A stretch of 64,000 bases of DNA from Prochilodus magdalenae (Eukaryota > Chordata > Actinopteri > Characiformes > Prochilodontidae), in contig JAMWET010001886.1 in NCBI GenBank assembly GCA_024036415.1, positions 313,501 through 377,500 on the forward strand. The letters run 5' to 3'. Made by a program: the position numbers and the translations under genes. The notes beneath the pieces are model-generated. The model ran no database searches, was not told the origin of the DNA, and worked only from the letters and a program-made list of their open reading frames with translations. Positions 39,148-53,318 of the stretch are shown piece by piece. How positions within the stretch are numbered: position 1 is the first letter of the stretch; the number at the start of each line of letters is the position of its first letter.

Positions 39148-39545
39148 GTATTCACACACATTGCACACATTACTGTTACTGTTCATGCACATATTGTTAA
39201 TCTACTTGTCTTTGCACTGTACCCTATTTATACAGTGGGTACGGAAAGTATTCAGACCCCTTTAAATTTTTCACTCTTTCTCTCATTGCAGCCGTTTCAG
39301 TTTTTCTTTTTAAATAAATTTGCAAAAAAATCTACATTTCTGGGTTTTTTTCTGTCCCGATGGGCTGCTGAGTGTAATGAGAAATAAAATTAACTTTCTG
39401 ATTTTAGCAAATGGCTGCAATGAAAATTTAAAGGGGTTTGAATACTTTCCTTACCCACTGTATATAATCTCTGCACTGGAGAAGGAGCCTGACTGTGTTG
39501 TGTTACACTGTACAAACCCGTAATGGTATAATGACAATAATGACA
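39148..39545 (+). mobile_element. second LINE 3' tail, split by a MITE
   Basis: CACACATTGCACACATTAC and TTTGCACTGTACCC to 39230, then after the MITE CTGGAGAAGGAGCCTGACTG, GTTACACTGTACAAACC and ATGACAATAATGACAAT. The same tail occurs at 51238-51333. Confidence 0.75.
39233..39460. mobile_element. Tc1-type MITE nested in a LINE tail
   Basis: A 228-bp element with terminal repeats CAGTGGGTACGGAAAGTATT and its inverse, and TA on both sides (39231-39232, 39461-39462). The family is abundant in fish genomes. Removing it rejoins LINE tail sequence on either side. Confidence 0.9.
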
Positions 39546-39899
39546 ATGCTATTTAGGAACATGATGTCAACATCTTACAACATTAAAGCCCCAGGGAGCC
39601 TAAATCTGTGTTTTCTATCTAAATGAGTTAACCTTGTGCCGGCTGATTTGCACTTTTTAAAGCTGGGTTTTTATCATGTTTATATCTTATATTTTTCATT
39701 CCTGGGGCTCTAAAAATCACACACCCCTTTTTTAAAATGCAGATTAACGTGACATTTTAATAATCTGCCCTTCTGCGGATCTATCACTTTAAAGAGAGAA
39801 GTGGATTATGAGTAGTGATGGGGTGTACAGTTGGGAGGCAGGGTGGCGTGCGTAGCCAAGATAGCCATTCAGCCCCCAATATAGAGCTTACCTGATTTG

Positions 39900-39927
39900 G
39901 TACGTCAGCTAAATGCCATAAACGTAG
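39900..39927 (+). mobile_element. SINE tail fragment
   Basis: Only the tail module (GTCAGCTAAATGCCATAAAC) of the same SINE family remains. Confidence 0.5.
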
Positions 39928-41343
39928 GTCCACTAATGGAAAAACTGATATTCAGCACTAAGATTACAATTTAAAGGGTCTGAATAAACAAGCTGCAAAA
40001 CTTAGCTCCCAGTTAATACCACACAGAATAGCATGAGGCTAGTGACATCCTGCTTTGGGGTGCAGTCGCCTATTACTGGGTTTTGTTAAAGCATCTCATT
40101 ACTATTATTGTTGTTATCAAGTGATTCATTTGATGAATTACAGAAGGTTATCCGCACCGGAATTATGACATAGCAGCCTTGTAAAACTATGGCCATTGCA
40201 GATTAGTGCTGGAGGAAAATCCCAGATCCTGTTGGCAATCATTTACATTGTAGCCGCCGCCCCCAGGTTAAACTAATCCGTCTTGAATAAGGCTTAAGAA
40301 AAAAAGCCACAAGTATACCAGCATTGTCCATCTCGGCATTTGCAATTAGCTAAATGTCTCTGAAACGTAAACATGCTGTACGTCTTTTTGAAAAGGGAAC
40401 TCATTTGTGAACGCACTAAACCCCACAGAACAGACCCTGAAACAATGGGTCATTAAAGCGTCCTGTCTAACACTCACAGAAATCAATAGTCATGTGGCCT
40501 TTGTGACCACTGCCATTGCTGACCATAAGGACATGGTTCCTCCAGCCCCAAAGACCACCCACTGAAGCCCACCAGACTGTTCCATTCCAGCTCCTGCACC
40601 CACGTGGACTTTGGCCCGAACAAAAGAACCGTTTCCATCCACCGATTAATGAGAGCGACAAACGAGAGTGGTAGAGGCTTTGGTTCAGTGCTCGGAAGCA
40701 TTTCGAAACGCCTTGTCACTCTCAATCAATTACCGTCTGTAACTCACTTCTGATTTCCCTGATCAGGTTTGACTACTTCTCCGCCATTGTGGTCTCCCAG
40801 AAAGAGGCTCTGAATGGAAATACTGTTTGGGGGAAAGGAAGTTTCCATAAGCATCTTTAGTCTCTCTAAGGGCACCCGGACAAGGAGAGTCAAGTAGTCG
40901 TTTAGCCAACTGGTGCACTTGAGAGACAGAGAAGGAAGTGTTCTGCAAGCGCACTTGGAAGCGTGCTAGCCAAAAGGGCCATTTGCGTGCATTGTCAGGT
41001 TTGTTTTATTAGGTACTTAAAGCAGAAATGGGAACAGGTTTTTGGGCACTGTGAGGGTTTTCATGTTGGACATCCTGGTCTCTTTCGTCTATTTGACTTT
41101 TCACAAGTGGGTCTGCTAATCCTGCATTAAGCTAGATCTGGCTCGGGCTCTGGTATCTAATGGACCTCGGAGTACAGAATTAACTCTTGCAGGTGGTTGG
41201 AAAAGTATATTATATTCCCTTTCTGATAACAGACTCCCTTAAATCTTACACACCGCTCCTTTAACTACAGTGTCCAGTATACCGTATATACATGTGTATA
41301 TAAACTACATATCGAAATATCACACTAGAAAAAAGAGAATGGT

Positions 41344-41395
41344 GAATTAAAAGGTCAAACTGGTATAAATAGTCTATAGTTTGTCCTTTTAATTC
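41344..41395. repeat. short hairpin (17-bp arms)
   Basis: GAATTAAAAGGTCAAAC (41344-41360) pairs with 41379-41395 with one mismatch across an 18-base loop. Confidence 0.8.
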
Positions 41396-41525
41396 TTTTG
41401 CTGCCATTATTTTGATATGTGGTTATAGATATATGTATATACTACTACTGATATATCCTACTGTTATCTTCCATTCATACTGTATACCTGTAGTGCATGT
41501 GTGTATATATATATATATATATATA

Positions 41526-41985
41526 CCACAATCATTTATTAGTATGGTGTAGGGCCTCCTTTTGCGGCCAATACAGCGTCAGTTCGTCTTGGGAATGACA
41601 TATACTGCGTCCTGCACAGTGGTCAGAGGGATTTTAAGCCATTCTTCTTGCAGGATAGTGGCCAGGTCACTACGTGATGCTGGTGGAGGTCCGTCCTTCT
41701 TGGTGGTATGCTGACATCACCCTGGATACCGTGGCTCTTGATACATCACAAAGACTTGTTGTCTTGGTCACAGATGCGCCAGCAAGACGTGCACCAACAA
41801 TCTGTTTGAACTCTGGTATGTCACCCATAATGCTGTGTGCATTGCAGTATTTTGAGCAGAACTGTGCTCTTACCTGCTAACTGAACCTTCACACTCTGCT
41901 CTTACTGGTGCAATGTGCAATTAATGAAATTTAGCCATGAGACCTCCCACACTAAAATGACAGGCGTTTCATTGTCCAACCCCTG
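41526..41985 (-). mobile_element. Tc1-type deletion derivative, copy D, end lost in TA repeat
   Basis: The same family and internal join (near 41690), but the first ~38 bases of the left terminal repeat are missing and replaced by a TA run. The right end is intact and followed by TA and the long TA array. It probably inserted into TA-rich DNA, and slippage then removed one end. Confidence 0.9.
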
Positions 41986-41994
41986 TACATATAC

Positions 41995-42262
<268 letters not shown>

Positions 42263-42279
42263 ATACACACACACATACA

Positions 42280-42556
42280 CACACATCAGTATTCCATGCC
42301 CTGTATATACCCTGCATCTCTAATCTACCTCAGCCTTACCACAGTGCTATATGGAAATCTGTACATCTGCATATATCATGGTTTTTTATTCATAACTGTA
42401 AATTAGTATAAACAGAGACTTTGTGCAAGGTACTGTATACATTTATTGTCTAATGTATATGTTTGTATTTAAGTACTGTAAGGGACTACGCACCTACGTT
42501 TTTCACTCACCTTTACACCTGTGAAAATGTGAATAAAAGTGATTTGATTTGATACT
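42280..42556 (+). mobile_element. LINE 3' tail fragment
   Basis: Ends ACTCACCTTTACACCTGTG, AATAAAAGTGATTTGATTTGAT, a typical LINE tail with a short tandem end. It follows the TA array. Confidence 0.55.
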
Positions 42557-43316
42557 GTATATTAAAGAGTGGTTAAAGGAGCGGTGTGCAAGATTTAAGA
42601 GGGTCTATTTTCAGAAATGGAATATACCACAGTAAACACATTCTCATTAGTGCAACTAGGAACCTGTAACTGCAGCCTGTACATTTTCATTAGCTCAGAA
42701 TAAGCCCTGTTTAACTACACAGCAGCTGGTGGTCTTCCAACGGAGGCTACCATGTAGAGATGCAGTATTACTACAGTAGCTCAAAATGTTATTTATATAA
42801 AAGCAGCAGCTTAGATTTGGTGGCGCTATACTACCGAGTGGACCATAGACAGAAGAGAAATCCATGTCGAAATGTCTTACTGGGCAATGTAGCTCTGGGG
42901 ATGAAACTCCAGGTAGAATATTATCCGGGCAGGATTCCTACTCCTTATCTTTGTTTAAGCTACATGGTCAAAGTCAGCTACTCATTTGCCACCTTCTTGT
43001 TCACATTTTCCCATTCCACCTTAAACAGTACAGCATTAATATTCTGGTGCTGCCATTCAACTTCATATTCTGCAGCTTATTCCTTGTATTTTAAATGGTG
43101 CAGCATTTACACTGTGGCACAAACATTCAGCCTCTTTTTGCTGACCTGTTGTTTGAATTGCAGCGTAAATCATGCAACAGTTATTAATATGAGCAGAGCA
43201 CCATAAAAGGTGGAACAGGAACTATTGGGACAAGAACAGTAAGAACATGGTGGCGCCGATGTAGAAAAAGATGTGGGCGTGTCATTTCTAACCATTCGCT
43301 TTCTGTTCTGTTTCTG

Positions 43317-43541
43317 GTGGTTGGTGTAGCTCAGCGGACAACACCACTACCCGCCAAGTAGCCACCACCACACGTGGGAGACTGGGGTTTGAATCCTGGG
43401 TTGAGTGACTGTGCTGTGCTGTGCTACACCAATAAGAGTCCGTGGGCAAGACTCCTAACACTACACTGGCCTACCTGTAATAATTAACCTTGTAAGTCTC
43501 TCTGGATAAGAGCGTCAGCTAAATACCGTAAATGTAAATGT
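43317..43541 (+). mobile_element. tRNA-derived SINE
   Basis: Head GTTGGTGTAGCTCAGCGGAC, B box GGGGTTTGAATCCTG, and tail GATAAGAGCGTCAGCTAAAT. The GTGCTGTGCTGTGCTAC stretch shows a small internal TGTGC duplication. A local tandem duplication follows immediately. Confidence 0.9.
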
Positions 43542-43564
43542 TCCTGGTAGATACACACACCCAC

Positions 43565-43935
43565 CTAACATCCCACATCTGGCAACCCAACAACAATTTA
43601 TTTACAGATTTAATGTCTCTTCCTGTAGCCTCATCACTCCTGTGAGGCGGCTCTCTGTGGCCAAGCCTCCAACCCATCCATGCCCAGAAAGAAACGGCCT
43701 TAGGACTGGGAGGAAGGCATGTCATTTCCCATACACCATCTGATAAACAGACTCACCTAGCGTCCCACAGCCCAGCACAGTGTAGCACATTGCTGAACAT
43801 CTGGCAACCCAACAACAATTTATTTACAGAATAAATGTCTCTTCTGCAGCCCCAACATTCCCGTGAGCCTGTGTGTGAGGTGACTTTCTGTGGCCACGCC
43901 TCCTACACATCCGTGCCCAGAAAGAAACAGTCTTT
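43565..43935 (+). repeat. local tandem duplication (~230 bp period)
   Basis: The segment 43568-43700 recurs at 43798-43930. Shared strings are CATCTGGCAACCCAACAACA, ATTTATTTACAGA, AAATGTCTCTT, and GTGCCCAGAAAGAAAC against ATGCCCAGAAAGAAAC. Non-coding, and immediately downstream of a SINE. Confidence 0.8.
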
Positions 43936-46900
43936 CTCCTTCTCCCTTTCATCTCCGTAAGGCCTTGAATGTCCTGATACGTGTTTGTCATCGCCATCAA
44001 CAGCCGAGTAATGACGGCAATTAGGCTAATTTGCTTAGACTGGCTTCTAGAGCAGTAAGGTGGAGTAAATCCTCATGACTGCATCCTCTCTTTGTCCCGG
44101 CCGTACTTTAGTTTCCCCAGGGACAGATCTATCACTGGGGACGGGCAGCACCCTGGAGACAACCTTTCAAATCCATAGGCGTTACCTATAGCTCTATACG
44201 GCCTCCTAATTCTAGCTGTTTCTCCGAGAGCCTGAACTTGCCTTGTGGAAGTTACATTCAAGCCTCTGAAATGAATCTCAATGAATGAAAAGCTGGACGG
44301 TGGAGGGTGGGGGTGGGACGGTGGTTGGAGCCTTCACTTTCTTCCAGCTTTATTCTTGTTCAGTGGCTTAGAGAAAGGAGTGATTAGCTTGTCCACATTT
44401 TGCCGAGTGCACGCAGGTCTTGAGTTACGAAGATAAAAGCCCCAACGTACTCCGGGGCGGCCACTTAAAGAGAGCAGACATTGTCACGGAGAGGAAAAAC
44501 TAAACCCGGAGTCTTAGGATGGAGACGTTAAGCAACACGCAGGAATGTGTGTCGACAGACTTTTTGAGTGAGTTTAAAAAACAAACCCGTGCTGGGCTGA
44601 GCTGGCGGCCTAATTCTTGCCAGTATAATGAGTAGTGTAACCTTCGCCGATGGACAAAGAGGCCTTTGAGGGTAGTGTTAGCTCTGGTAATGAAACTCCA
44701 GTGAAAATCACAACCTGGGGGATCGACTGCTGCAGCCCTTCTGTCCGACTCGGACTACCCCGAATGATCTTTGGCCCAGGGGGTGCTTAGGAGCTGGCTG
44801 AGGAATCTAGCTTTGTTTACACTGCATTTCAAGCTACTGTGTTCAGAAGAGAATTTCGTTCCAACAGGAGACCAGTTCTGTGGAAAGCAGGGTTGAGGAT
44901 ATGGATTGGTTATAGCTAGGTCTTATTTGGACTAGAGCTGTCACGGAACCGAATACTGGAATCCATAGACCAAGGTGAAGTATGGTAGCGTGGTTAATAC
45001 AAAACAATATCGTAGCTAGAGTTAAAAACGCTCATCACTGTCTGAACACGTGTTCATCAAATTGAAAATGACATTAATTTAATTATTCTATATTTTAATT
45101 CAATTGTTTATTTCTTAATTAAGATTTTTTAAAAAATATAATTCGCTTTTTTAATCAACACAAAACAAGCCTGGCATTAGCTGTGTAATGAAATTTATTT
45201 TATTGTACGCCTTGAACTGCAGTTCTGAAAAAGTGTTAAATCATTTGATATTTTGTACAATCAAATTTTGCTCTACACCTGAATAGGGCGTCTAAACAAC
45301 AAGCTTTATTCACCAACCATTCTTAAGAGGACATTCCTTCTTAAAACCCACTCTCTCAGTTTGCACGGAGATCCGGATTTGGTACTTGTTGTTAGGTAAG
45401 AGCAGAATCAACAGCACAATCAGGTGAACACAGGTAACATCTATTATGAATCTGATGTAGACTACTATCTCAGACCTGTTATCTCAGAGACACATTTAGG
45501 AATAAACTTAGATAAACTTTATAGCAAGTGTACTATCTAAACTAACACTGGACTGAATTAAGTCCAAACCCAACCTAATCTGAGTCCACATTTCTGAAGG
45601 TCTTGATTTTCAATAAACTTTAGGCTTTATAATTCATCATTTTGTATGTTGACCTCATTGGCAACAACACAAACGACTTTAGCATACCAGATTAAAACCT
45701 TGGGGAAGTTTTGGGGATTTGGAGACCTGAAAGAGCATGCAAACTGAACTCCTGTCCAAGTTGGTAAAGGACATGTCCTCTAAGGATATGAGTGAATGTA
45801 CTACTGTTCACCCATTTTCATCAGTATAATGCAGATTTTGCATTTGAGCCACACCCTCTTTTTGAGCCTGTGGGTGAGGCGTTTAAGACCCACTAAGGTA
45901 TATAATGCCATAAAGAAAAAGATGGAATTCAGAACAACCGGAAAAAAAACTCTCTGAGCTTGATAGCAGCTCAGCTACAGCAAAAGCTACACCCATAAGA
46001 ACAGCACATCCTCCGCACACACCACAGAAGATGATCTGTTTCAGCTTTTACTCCAAGACCAGTGGCATTTACCGCCATTATCTTCAAACAGGTGTCGTTT
46101 TAGTTCCATTTAACCCTGTACTGTGGTGCAGCATGTTTGACCTGCTAGCTAAGCTCTTTCCTATACACCACAGAACACTGATCAATTTATGTCACTATTT
46201 TGCCATTTGTGTCTACAGAGCACTTATCTGTAGTGTAATGGGTGGCATTGTTAGCATCTGTAGCCTGCTCACTAAGCTAATGTTAAGGTAGCAGGCTTAA
46301 TTTGCCTTCTGTCCTTTCACCAGCTGCCCGACTTCACTTCCTCACTTCTTAATTATTATTTTTAATCATCTTAACTTGGGTCAGTGCTTTAGTTGGCCAG
46401 AATCCAGCCTCTTTTTTGGTGGGCAGAAGTGTTAGCATGCTAATGAAGCTAATCTAGTTCCTCTGTCCAGTTAGCTGCACTGTTAATTGTGCGAAGATCA
46501 TGCAATCATGTATACTACTGTTTAATTTTAACACAGTGCTAGATACAATCTCATTCCAAGTGCAGAAATCTCAAACTGACCTCAGAAATGCTGTTTGAAC
46601 CTGAGCAAAATTGGCATGTTGGGTTCTGACAAGCATGCCGAGCTCTACTGTGGGTCAAAGCTGGATTTAGTTCTGACTTTTCCTCTCACAGCAAAGATGA
46701 CTTCAAAAGGCATCAGCCGACCGAGCCCTGTAGATGAAAGAGCGGAGTAGATCTGCCAGGGTTGAGGATGAGGAGGCTGCTCTTCATCAAGGGGCACTGT
46801 CTGAGGTATGCAGGCTATGGCCAATGAGCTCAACCAGTGTTAAATCCTATCAAAGGATTCCATGCTGGTCCACTAGCAGGGCTAAACTCATGCAAGGAGA

Positions 46901-47994
46901 TGAGCCAGGCGCTCTGGCTGCCAAGCTATTTGGGTTCTACTCTCTTGTTACCAGGACAATGCAAGCTAGTGGACCTGTAAGATTCTCCCACTCAAGCCAA
47001 ACAGGAGGAGGGATGAGCTTCCATGTGTGCTCCGTGCTAAATAAGGACAATTCAGACATCAGGCATTATTAGAGGATACCGCACTTCAGCGCTCAACTCA
47101 AACGTTCACCCAATTTCTTAAATGTTAGACACAGTGTTAGCTACTTCACAGTCTTTGACCTCCTGTATTGCAAGATGGTAAAAATTATAAATCAAAAATA
47201 GCATCTATCAAGATTGGGAAGTTGAAGGCATTAGGACAGGAATTATGTCCATGCCACAGATGTTCAAGACACACTGATCACAGTTTTATCTAAAGGGTTG
47301 CTCTTTACTGTTAACTCAGTTGTGTATTAGTTGTATCTAGCTTGCTTGAGACTGACTTTCTATAGACTGTATGGTCACTGCAAACATAACTGGGGAAATG
47401 TCAAAGCTTAAGCCACAGTTAGACATACTACTCCAGTGTCATGGGAAATCACCATAAGCATGGAGAACAATGCTGTGGCAAGACATCAAGGGGATTACAG
47501 CAAGTCTCACACTAAGCATTTTACAGTTCCTAATTCCATAGTGGTTTTCTCGAAGCTGTAAAAGAACACAATGGCGTGCATGACAAGTTTCTTTGAGTGG
47601 CTGTTTGTAATACTTAGCACTTGGACACTTTACGGTCCTAACATAAAGCCCTCCCAGATGTCCAAGGAAATAAAATGCCGTTGTCTGTTCTCATAGATTC
47701 TGTTTGTCTATCTAGGGCTCTACTGAGTTGGCCCAGTGAATTAGATGTCATAATACGTGTGACTTACGAAAACCTGTTTATTTAAAAAAAATTGGGAGGT
47801 AAGCAGATTTCCCCCCTTCCTAATTGCCCCCAAGAGTGTGTCTACTGTGTTTGTATATATCAAGTGTTTGTAAAAATGGGCATCTAAGGCTTTGTCAGTG
47901 TGCCAGTGCAACAACTGGATTAGCTGTAATCTGCCATTGTCAGTGTTCACATATCACAAAAGTGTGAACAGTAGTTATGAAAGACGGTACTCAC

Positions 47995-48104
47995 GATATA
48001 GACATCCAGCTTCCCCATTGAGCTGGGACCATCCCGGGCAGCACTTATGCACTGTATGGTAATCCTGCCGATACACCTGTCTGTATGCAGTGTAGTACGC
48101 CGTC
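47995..48104 (-). CDS. megf6: megf6 exon 3, C-terminal half of EMI domain
   Basis: This 110-nt exon encodes residues 76-111 plus one base of codon 112. It begins TAYYTAYRQVYRQ and contains the EMI signature CCPGW (C96, C97) and a final GC (C109). Human MEGF6 has TVYYMGYRQVY and CCRGW at the equivalent place. The acceptor is TTTTGTTGCAG and the donor is GTGAGT. The intron before is phase 2 and the intron after is phase 1, consistent with its neighbours. Together exons 2 and 3 give one complete EMI domain, about residues 31-111 with seven cysteines. The reading frame contains no ATG before its donor, so an ATG-based ORF search would miss it. Confidence 0.9.
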
Positions 48105-50459
48105 CTGCAACAAAAGACGGATAGTTAGGCTTTAGCATATTCCGCTAATCACATAAACATAGCCTCCTTATCCCTTCATCATGCCCCATTAATAATGACT
48201 CACTCTTAAGCCATGTGGCTCAGTCATCGGCTTCCATATTAGCTCTTTTGAGGCCCTTTCTCGGAGTTGATGATGGGCTCAGGGTGTAAAGGGAACTTCA
48301 ACACTTGCCTCAGGTCATGTTTGTGGTTAGGCGGCAAGTGAGAGACTTGGGCCGTGACTAATGTTTGTGGATGAGCTTCGATGTGTAAAAGCACAAACAG
48401 TGTGTAATTAGCGACGCATCTTTTTGCCCTCCACTCTTTTATGTTGCTTTCTCAAAGACCCAGGTCTGCGTTAAGGCTGGCCCTGTAGTTTGGAGACCTT
48501 GGAGCCTGGCTACATTACACCGTGCTCACGTCTCTTTGTTTATAGGTTCTAATTGCAGGCCTGGTGGCTTCTAAAAGCAGGGCTTAGCTCGCTAGTATGC
48601 TAAGTACACAGAGAAAGCGGGCCTGTGCAAGGCACCGAGGAACTTCCCTGAATAGAGGAGAGGGTGGGGTGGGGGTTTCATGGGACGCAGGGTGAGCTCA
48701 AGGCTCCTGCCTTACGGGTATGCTTGGATCTACTGGAGATGCCTGTCAAATTGCAGCTTTCTAGAAGAACGTGGCTACACCTTGCACTTTGGGGCCATAA
48801 GGAAAGACTTAAGAGCACTGATTACAAAGGACAGAGGAACAAAGGGTGAGCGAAAGACACAGAAAAGAAATGGTGTGTTGAAGTGACAGAAGATTCAGTA
48901 CGCAGCTTTGATGGATTATTTGAAAGCTCATCATTATACTGTACATCAAGTTTTAAAGGAAAGTTTGAAAATCCAGTTTTCCCATATTTCACCTTACACT
49001 AAATGCAGTGGTTCAGCCTATATATGGAAAATATGGGGGGATATAAAGAAAAGTACGTCATATCAAACCACATAAACCACATTTGTCATCATTTCACAAT
49101 TCTACATAAGTACATACTAATCCAAAGCCTACTTGTAGCTAACAGGCCTTCCTTACTTGTCAGTTGCATTAACCTCAAACCAGCAACACAGTGACACCCA
49201 GCAAATTGATACGACCCTTTCCTGGACCAAATTAAGATTTACTTGCAGACCCTGTACCGTATGGAATGACAGCATAAGAACAGGCCAGATGAGGTTGCCA
49301 GAGCCCAGCCTGTATAATGCCATTAGAGGGCTGCACCCAGCTACCTATACACTACCACTGCCAGAACTGAACCAATACTCAACAAAAACCAGGCCGTTGA
49401 GACTTCCATTGTTGCACCGTGCCACTAGGCTCAGTGAAGGCTAACATGTGCTTCCCCCTCTTTGACTACCAGCTGCAGATGGCTGTGATGTTTGTGGGAA
49501 CAGAAGAAGTCATTATCTCCTAATGATGGAGCAAATGCTAAGTCTATTGCACCACTCAGGGACTCCTCCTACATTTCTAAAATCATGCTGCATGCCCAAA
49601 ATGTTTACTACACGCTATTCTATTAACAATTTTATGTTTAATAAGCCACAAATGACTTTTTAAACTAGGTCTGAATTTCAGTGCAAACTATAATGAATAG
49701 ATGGTGGTTTTCCTGGTTCTGAGGTAGATTGTATTGGATGTAATTAACATTTTAACCCAACATTATTCTTTGTTCAAATAACAAACAGAATGTTACAAAG
49801 GCCAAGACATCTTAGCTTTGGTTTTTAAACAGTGGACGATGGCGAGATCTGAATTTAAACTATGCGTCCCTACAATCCTGTTAATCCCTGTCACATCGCA
49901 TTCTTCGCCAGAAGTGGCCCAGTTCTCTTTTGGGGCCAAATGTGGACCAACTAAGCTTTTTAACGCGGGCCACTTGTGGCTTGCACGCAGTTTGTCTGTA
50001 CTGACCATGAGTTAGGATATATCTTTGCCAGAGGGGGCGGACATCTGGGTAAAGAGGCAAATTTCTGACAATGTCATGTCATGTCTGATTTGGCGGACTA
50101 GTGCTGCAACTCAAGTGGATGAATTCAATTAGTCAAACAGAAACATGTTTAGTCTTTCAGGTCAGACTGAAAAAGTCAGCTTGCCAATGAGAAGAAACTG
50201 TGTTCTGGTTTTACTGGCTAATTGATGAGTGGGCATGTTTAGCCACCAAAAATGTGGACACAGAGTTATGGAATAATATAATTGAGTCGCAGTTATCTTG
50301 AGCGACACCAAAAATCATGTCATTTTATATGAATTAATTCTCACTCAGACCTCATCATGGTTTTGTATACAGCCCTGTGTATTTCTGACACTGTCAGGCA
50401 CCTGTCCTGCAAACAGAATGTAAATGTAATTCATTATATAAGTTATATATACATATATA

Positions 50460-51333
<874 letters not shown>

Positions 51334-51518
51334 TAACATATAAGTATGCTGAAGGTATACTACATTTAAATGGCACACAAAAATAAAATATAGATAAAAA
51401 TAAAGCAACAAATTAAACTGGTTAGGTTCTAGAATTCTGTATCTCAGTGCACATGAGTGGCTGAGTAAGTGAATGGACGGATGAATGCATTGATTGACTT
51501 ATAGATAGATGGCCCCAC

Positions 51519-51653
51519 CTCCTCTCATAGCCCATGCACCAGGTCTGTCCCTGACATCCTTGCTTCCAAACTTTGACCATACGGGTGAAGGCCTGGACAC
51601 AGGGCTGCATTTGAGCCACCAGCTTCACCTCCCGCTCCGTGCACACGTTGGGC
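51519..51653 (-). CDS. megf6: megf6 exon 2, N-terminal half of EMI domain
   Basis: This 135-nt exon encodes residues 30-75. Starting at PNVC it carries four EMI-domain cysteines (C34, C48, C63, C69) in the spacing PNVC..MQPC..KQGC..TWC, and ends MGYERR. This closely parallels MEGF6 (PNVCAEQE, QPCVQA, VWKAGC, WCVGHERR in the human protein as I remember it), and other EMI proteins such as EGFL7 or EMILINs fit less well. The acceptor is CTGGCAG and the donor is GTGGGG. Both flanking introns are phase 2: one base G completes the codon from exon 1, and AG is completed by G from exon 3. The EMI domain is an extracellular cysteine-rich module found at the N-terminus of secreted or matrix proteins. 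The exon sits 1.95 kb downstream of exon 1 and 3.4 kb upstream of exon 3. Confidence 0.9.
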
Positions 51654-52269
51654 CTGCCAGAGAGCACATGAACAGACAGTGTGTCAGAGACAGAGGGACA
51701 TCGAGTCACAATCAGTCTAGAGGTGTTTGTGCTGATCAGTCACTGTTGTTAAGTCTGAACACCTTTGATATGAGTCAGATGAAGTGTCCCCTGGGGATAA
51801 CAACATTACACAAGACCCTACCTGTTGCGAAGGCTAATGGCACTGAAGATTTACACTCCTGATATTATCACCCACCACTGTCTGTACCTTGAGCAATATC
51901 TATAATCAGATGTCTTCAGAAACAGAAACATGTAGCAACACAATTAAAGAAGATACAGAAAACATGTTACTTTTAACCTACCATAGATGGACGTCACTGA
52001 TTTCTGTTCATTTCAAAGTACAGAAAAACTGGTTCTGCTGTATATGACCGTAGGCCAAGCTTAATAAATGGCAGATCAGTACTTTAACCTCACGGTTTGT
52101 TACTGCATGATATGATTATTAATATGCAACCTGATGTGTGAAACTGGTTTATGATCACTTTTGGCTTTAAATGTTTTTAATGCTTTGAAATGTTTTAAAT
52201 CTATTAATTAAAATGTGGAGAGGCACCTGTAGACCACGGTAAGGCCAGGTATTACCCACTGTATTATTT

Positions 52270-53040
52270 TTAGATGTACCAAAACTCATCTTTTTAGTTG
52301 TACCACTATTTTGCCATTATCTGCACACATTTGGCGTGAACTGGCTTTGTACAAACTGTCAGTTCCCATCAACACTACTGTAAAGAAATCCAATTTTTTC
52401 ATGAATGGTACATTTTCCCATTACATCTCTCTGAGTGATTTTGTTTACATCTCCATTACTGAGGCAGATAATTAAGGACAAAACAAAGAATGCAGTTTAA
52501 TATATATTTAAATATAAATATAAATGCTCGTTCATTTCAACCATACAGCCAAACCAGATTAGAAAAAAAGGTTTCCTACAAGTCTCTTTACTCACGCTGC
52601 AATTCCAGGATTGACCTAAACTTCAGTTTTGATATAAATGTTTGCTTTTGAAAATGTTTTTTTTCCATTAAAGATGGATGTGGTCACTCTGTCCTACATG
52701 GTAGTCTTACTTCGGTTTTGTTTTTTTAATGTAACAATTGTAAACACTGAATGTACATTAGTCAAACATGTCCATAACATTGGGTAATAGAAGTCTGTAG
52801 TTCTCCGAGTCATCAAAGAACTACAGACCTCTATTAGCCACGGTCATATTTTCAGATGTACCAGTATTGTGCCATTACCTACATGGTTTTGGATACAGAC
52901 CTCTAGTTCATTTCAACCATACGGTCAAACCAGAACAGGTTACTCACAAGTCTCTGTAGTCAGTGTGCAAATCCAGGGCTGACCTAAACTTCAGGCTTCA
53001 TGTCAATGAAGCTGAGGGATGTGGTCACTCTGTATCATAC
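52270..53040 (+). repeat. diverged direct duplication in megf6 intron 1
   Basis: Blocks near 52272-52335, 52526-52640 and 52672-52710 recur in order at 52851-52885, 52905-53000 and 53018-53040. Shared strings include TTCATTTCAACCATAC, TGACCTAAACTTCAG and GATGTGGTCACTCTGT. The copies differ by indels. Confidence 0.75.
52785..52836. repeat. short inverted repeat (20-bp arms)
   Basis: TAATAGAAGTCTGTAGTTCT (52785-52804) faces its near-complement at 52817-52836 across a 12-base loop, with one mismatch. It separates the two halves of the intron-1 duplication. Confidence 0.85.
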
Positions 53041-53230
53041 GCTATATGCTATATGCTATAAGACCATCACCTGACTTTTCTGCCCTTAGAAAAACATAGC
53101 ATCTCTAAATATTTAATGTACATAATTTGAACGTGTCTATCGGAACATCACTACTTTCCCGTGTATCCTGATTGGAAACTTTCAAATCCTAAAGAACTGT
53201 ACAGATTTATAACTGGCGTCGTATTGGAAT

Positions 53231-53318
53231 TGACTGGTCCACCTTAAATGGTGCAGAGGTTACGCTCTGGCGCCTATACAGAGCGTAACCTCTGCACTAT
53301 TTAAGGTGGAACGGTCCA
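53231..53318. repeat. palindrome (~39-bp arms) in megf6 intron 1
   Basis: Left arm 53231-53269 and right arm 53279-53318 pair with few mismatches (core GTGCAGAGGTTACGCTCTG) across a 9-base loop. The motif CCACCTTAAA..GTGCAG also occurs at about 43017-43040, near an AAGGTGGAAC at 43208, so it is probably the collapsed remnant of a dispersed element. Confidence 0.85.
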
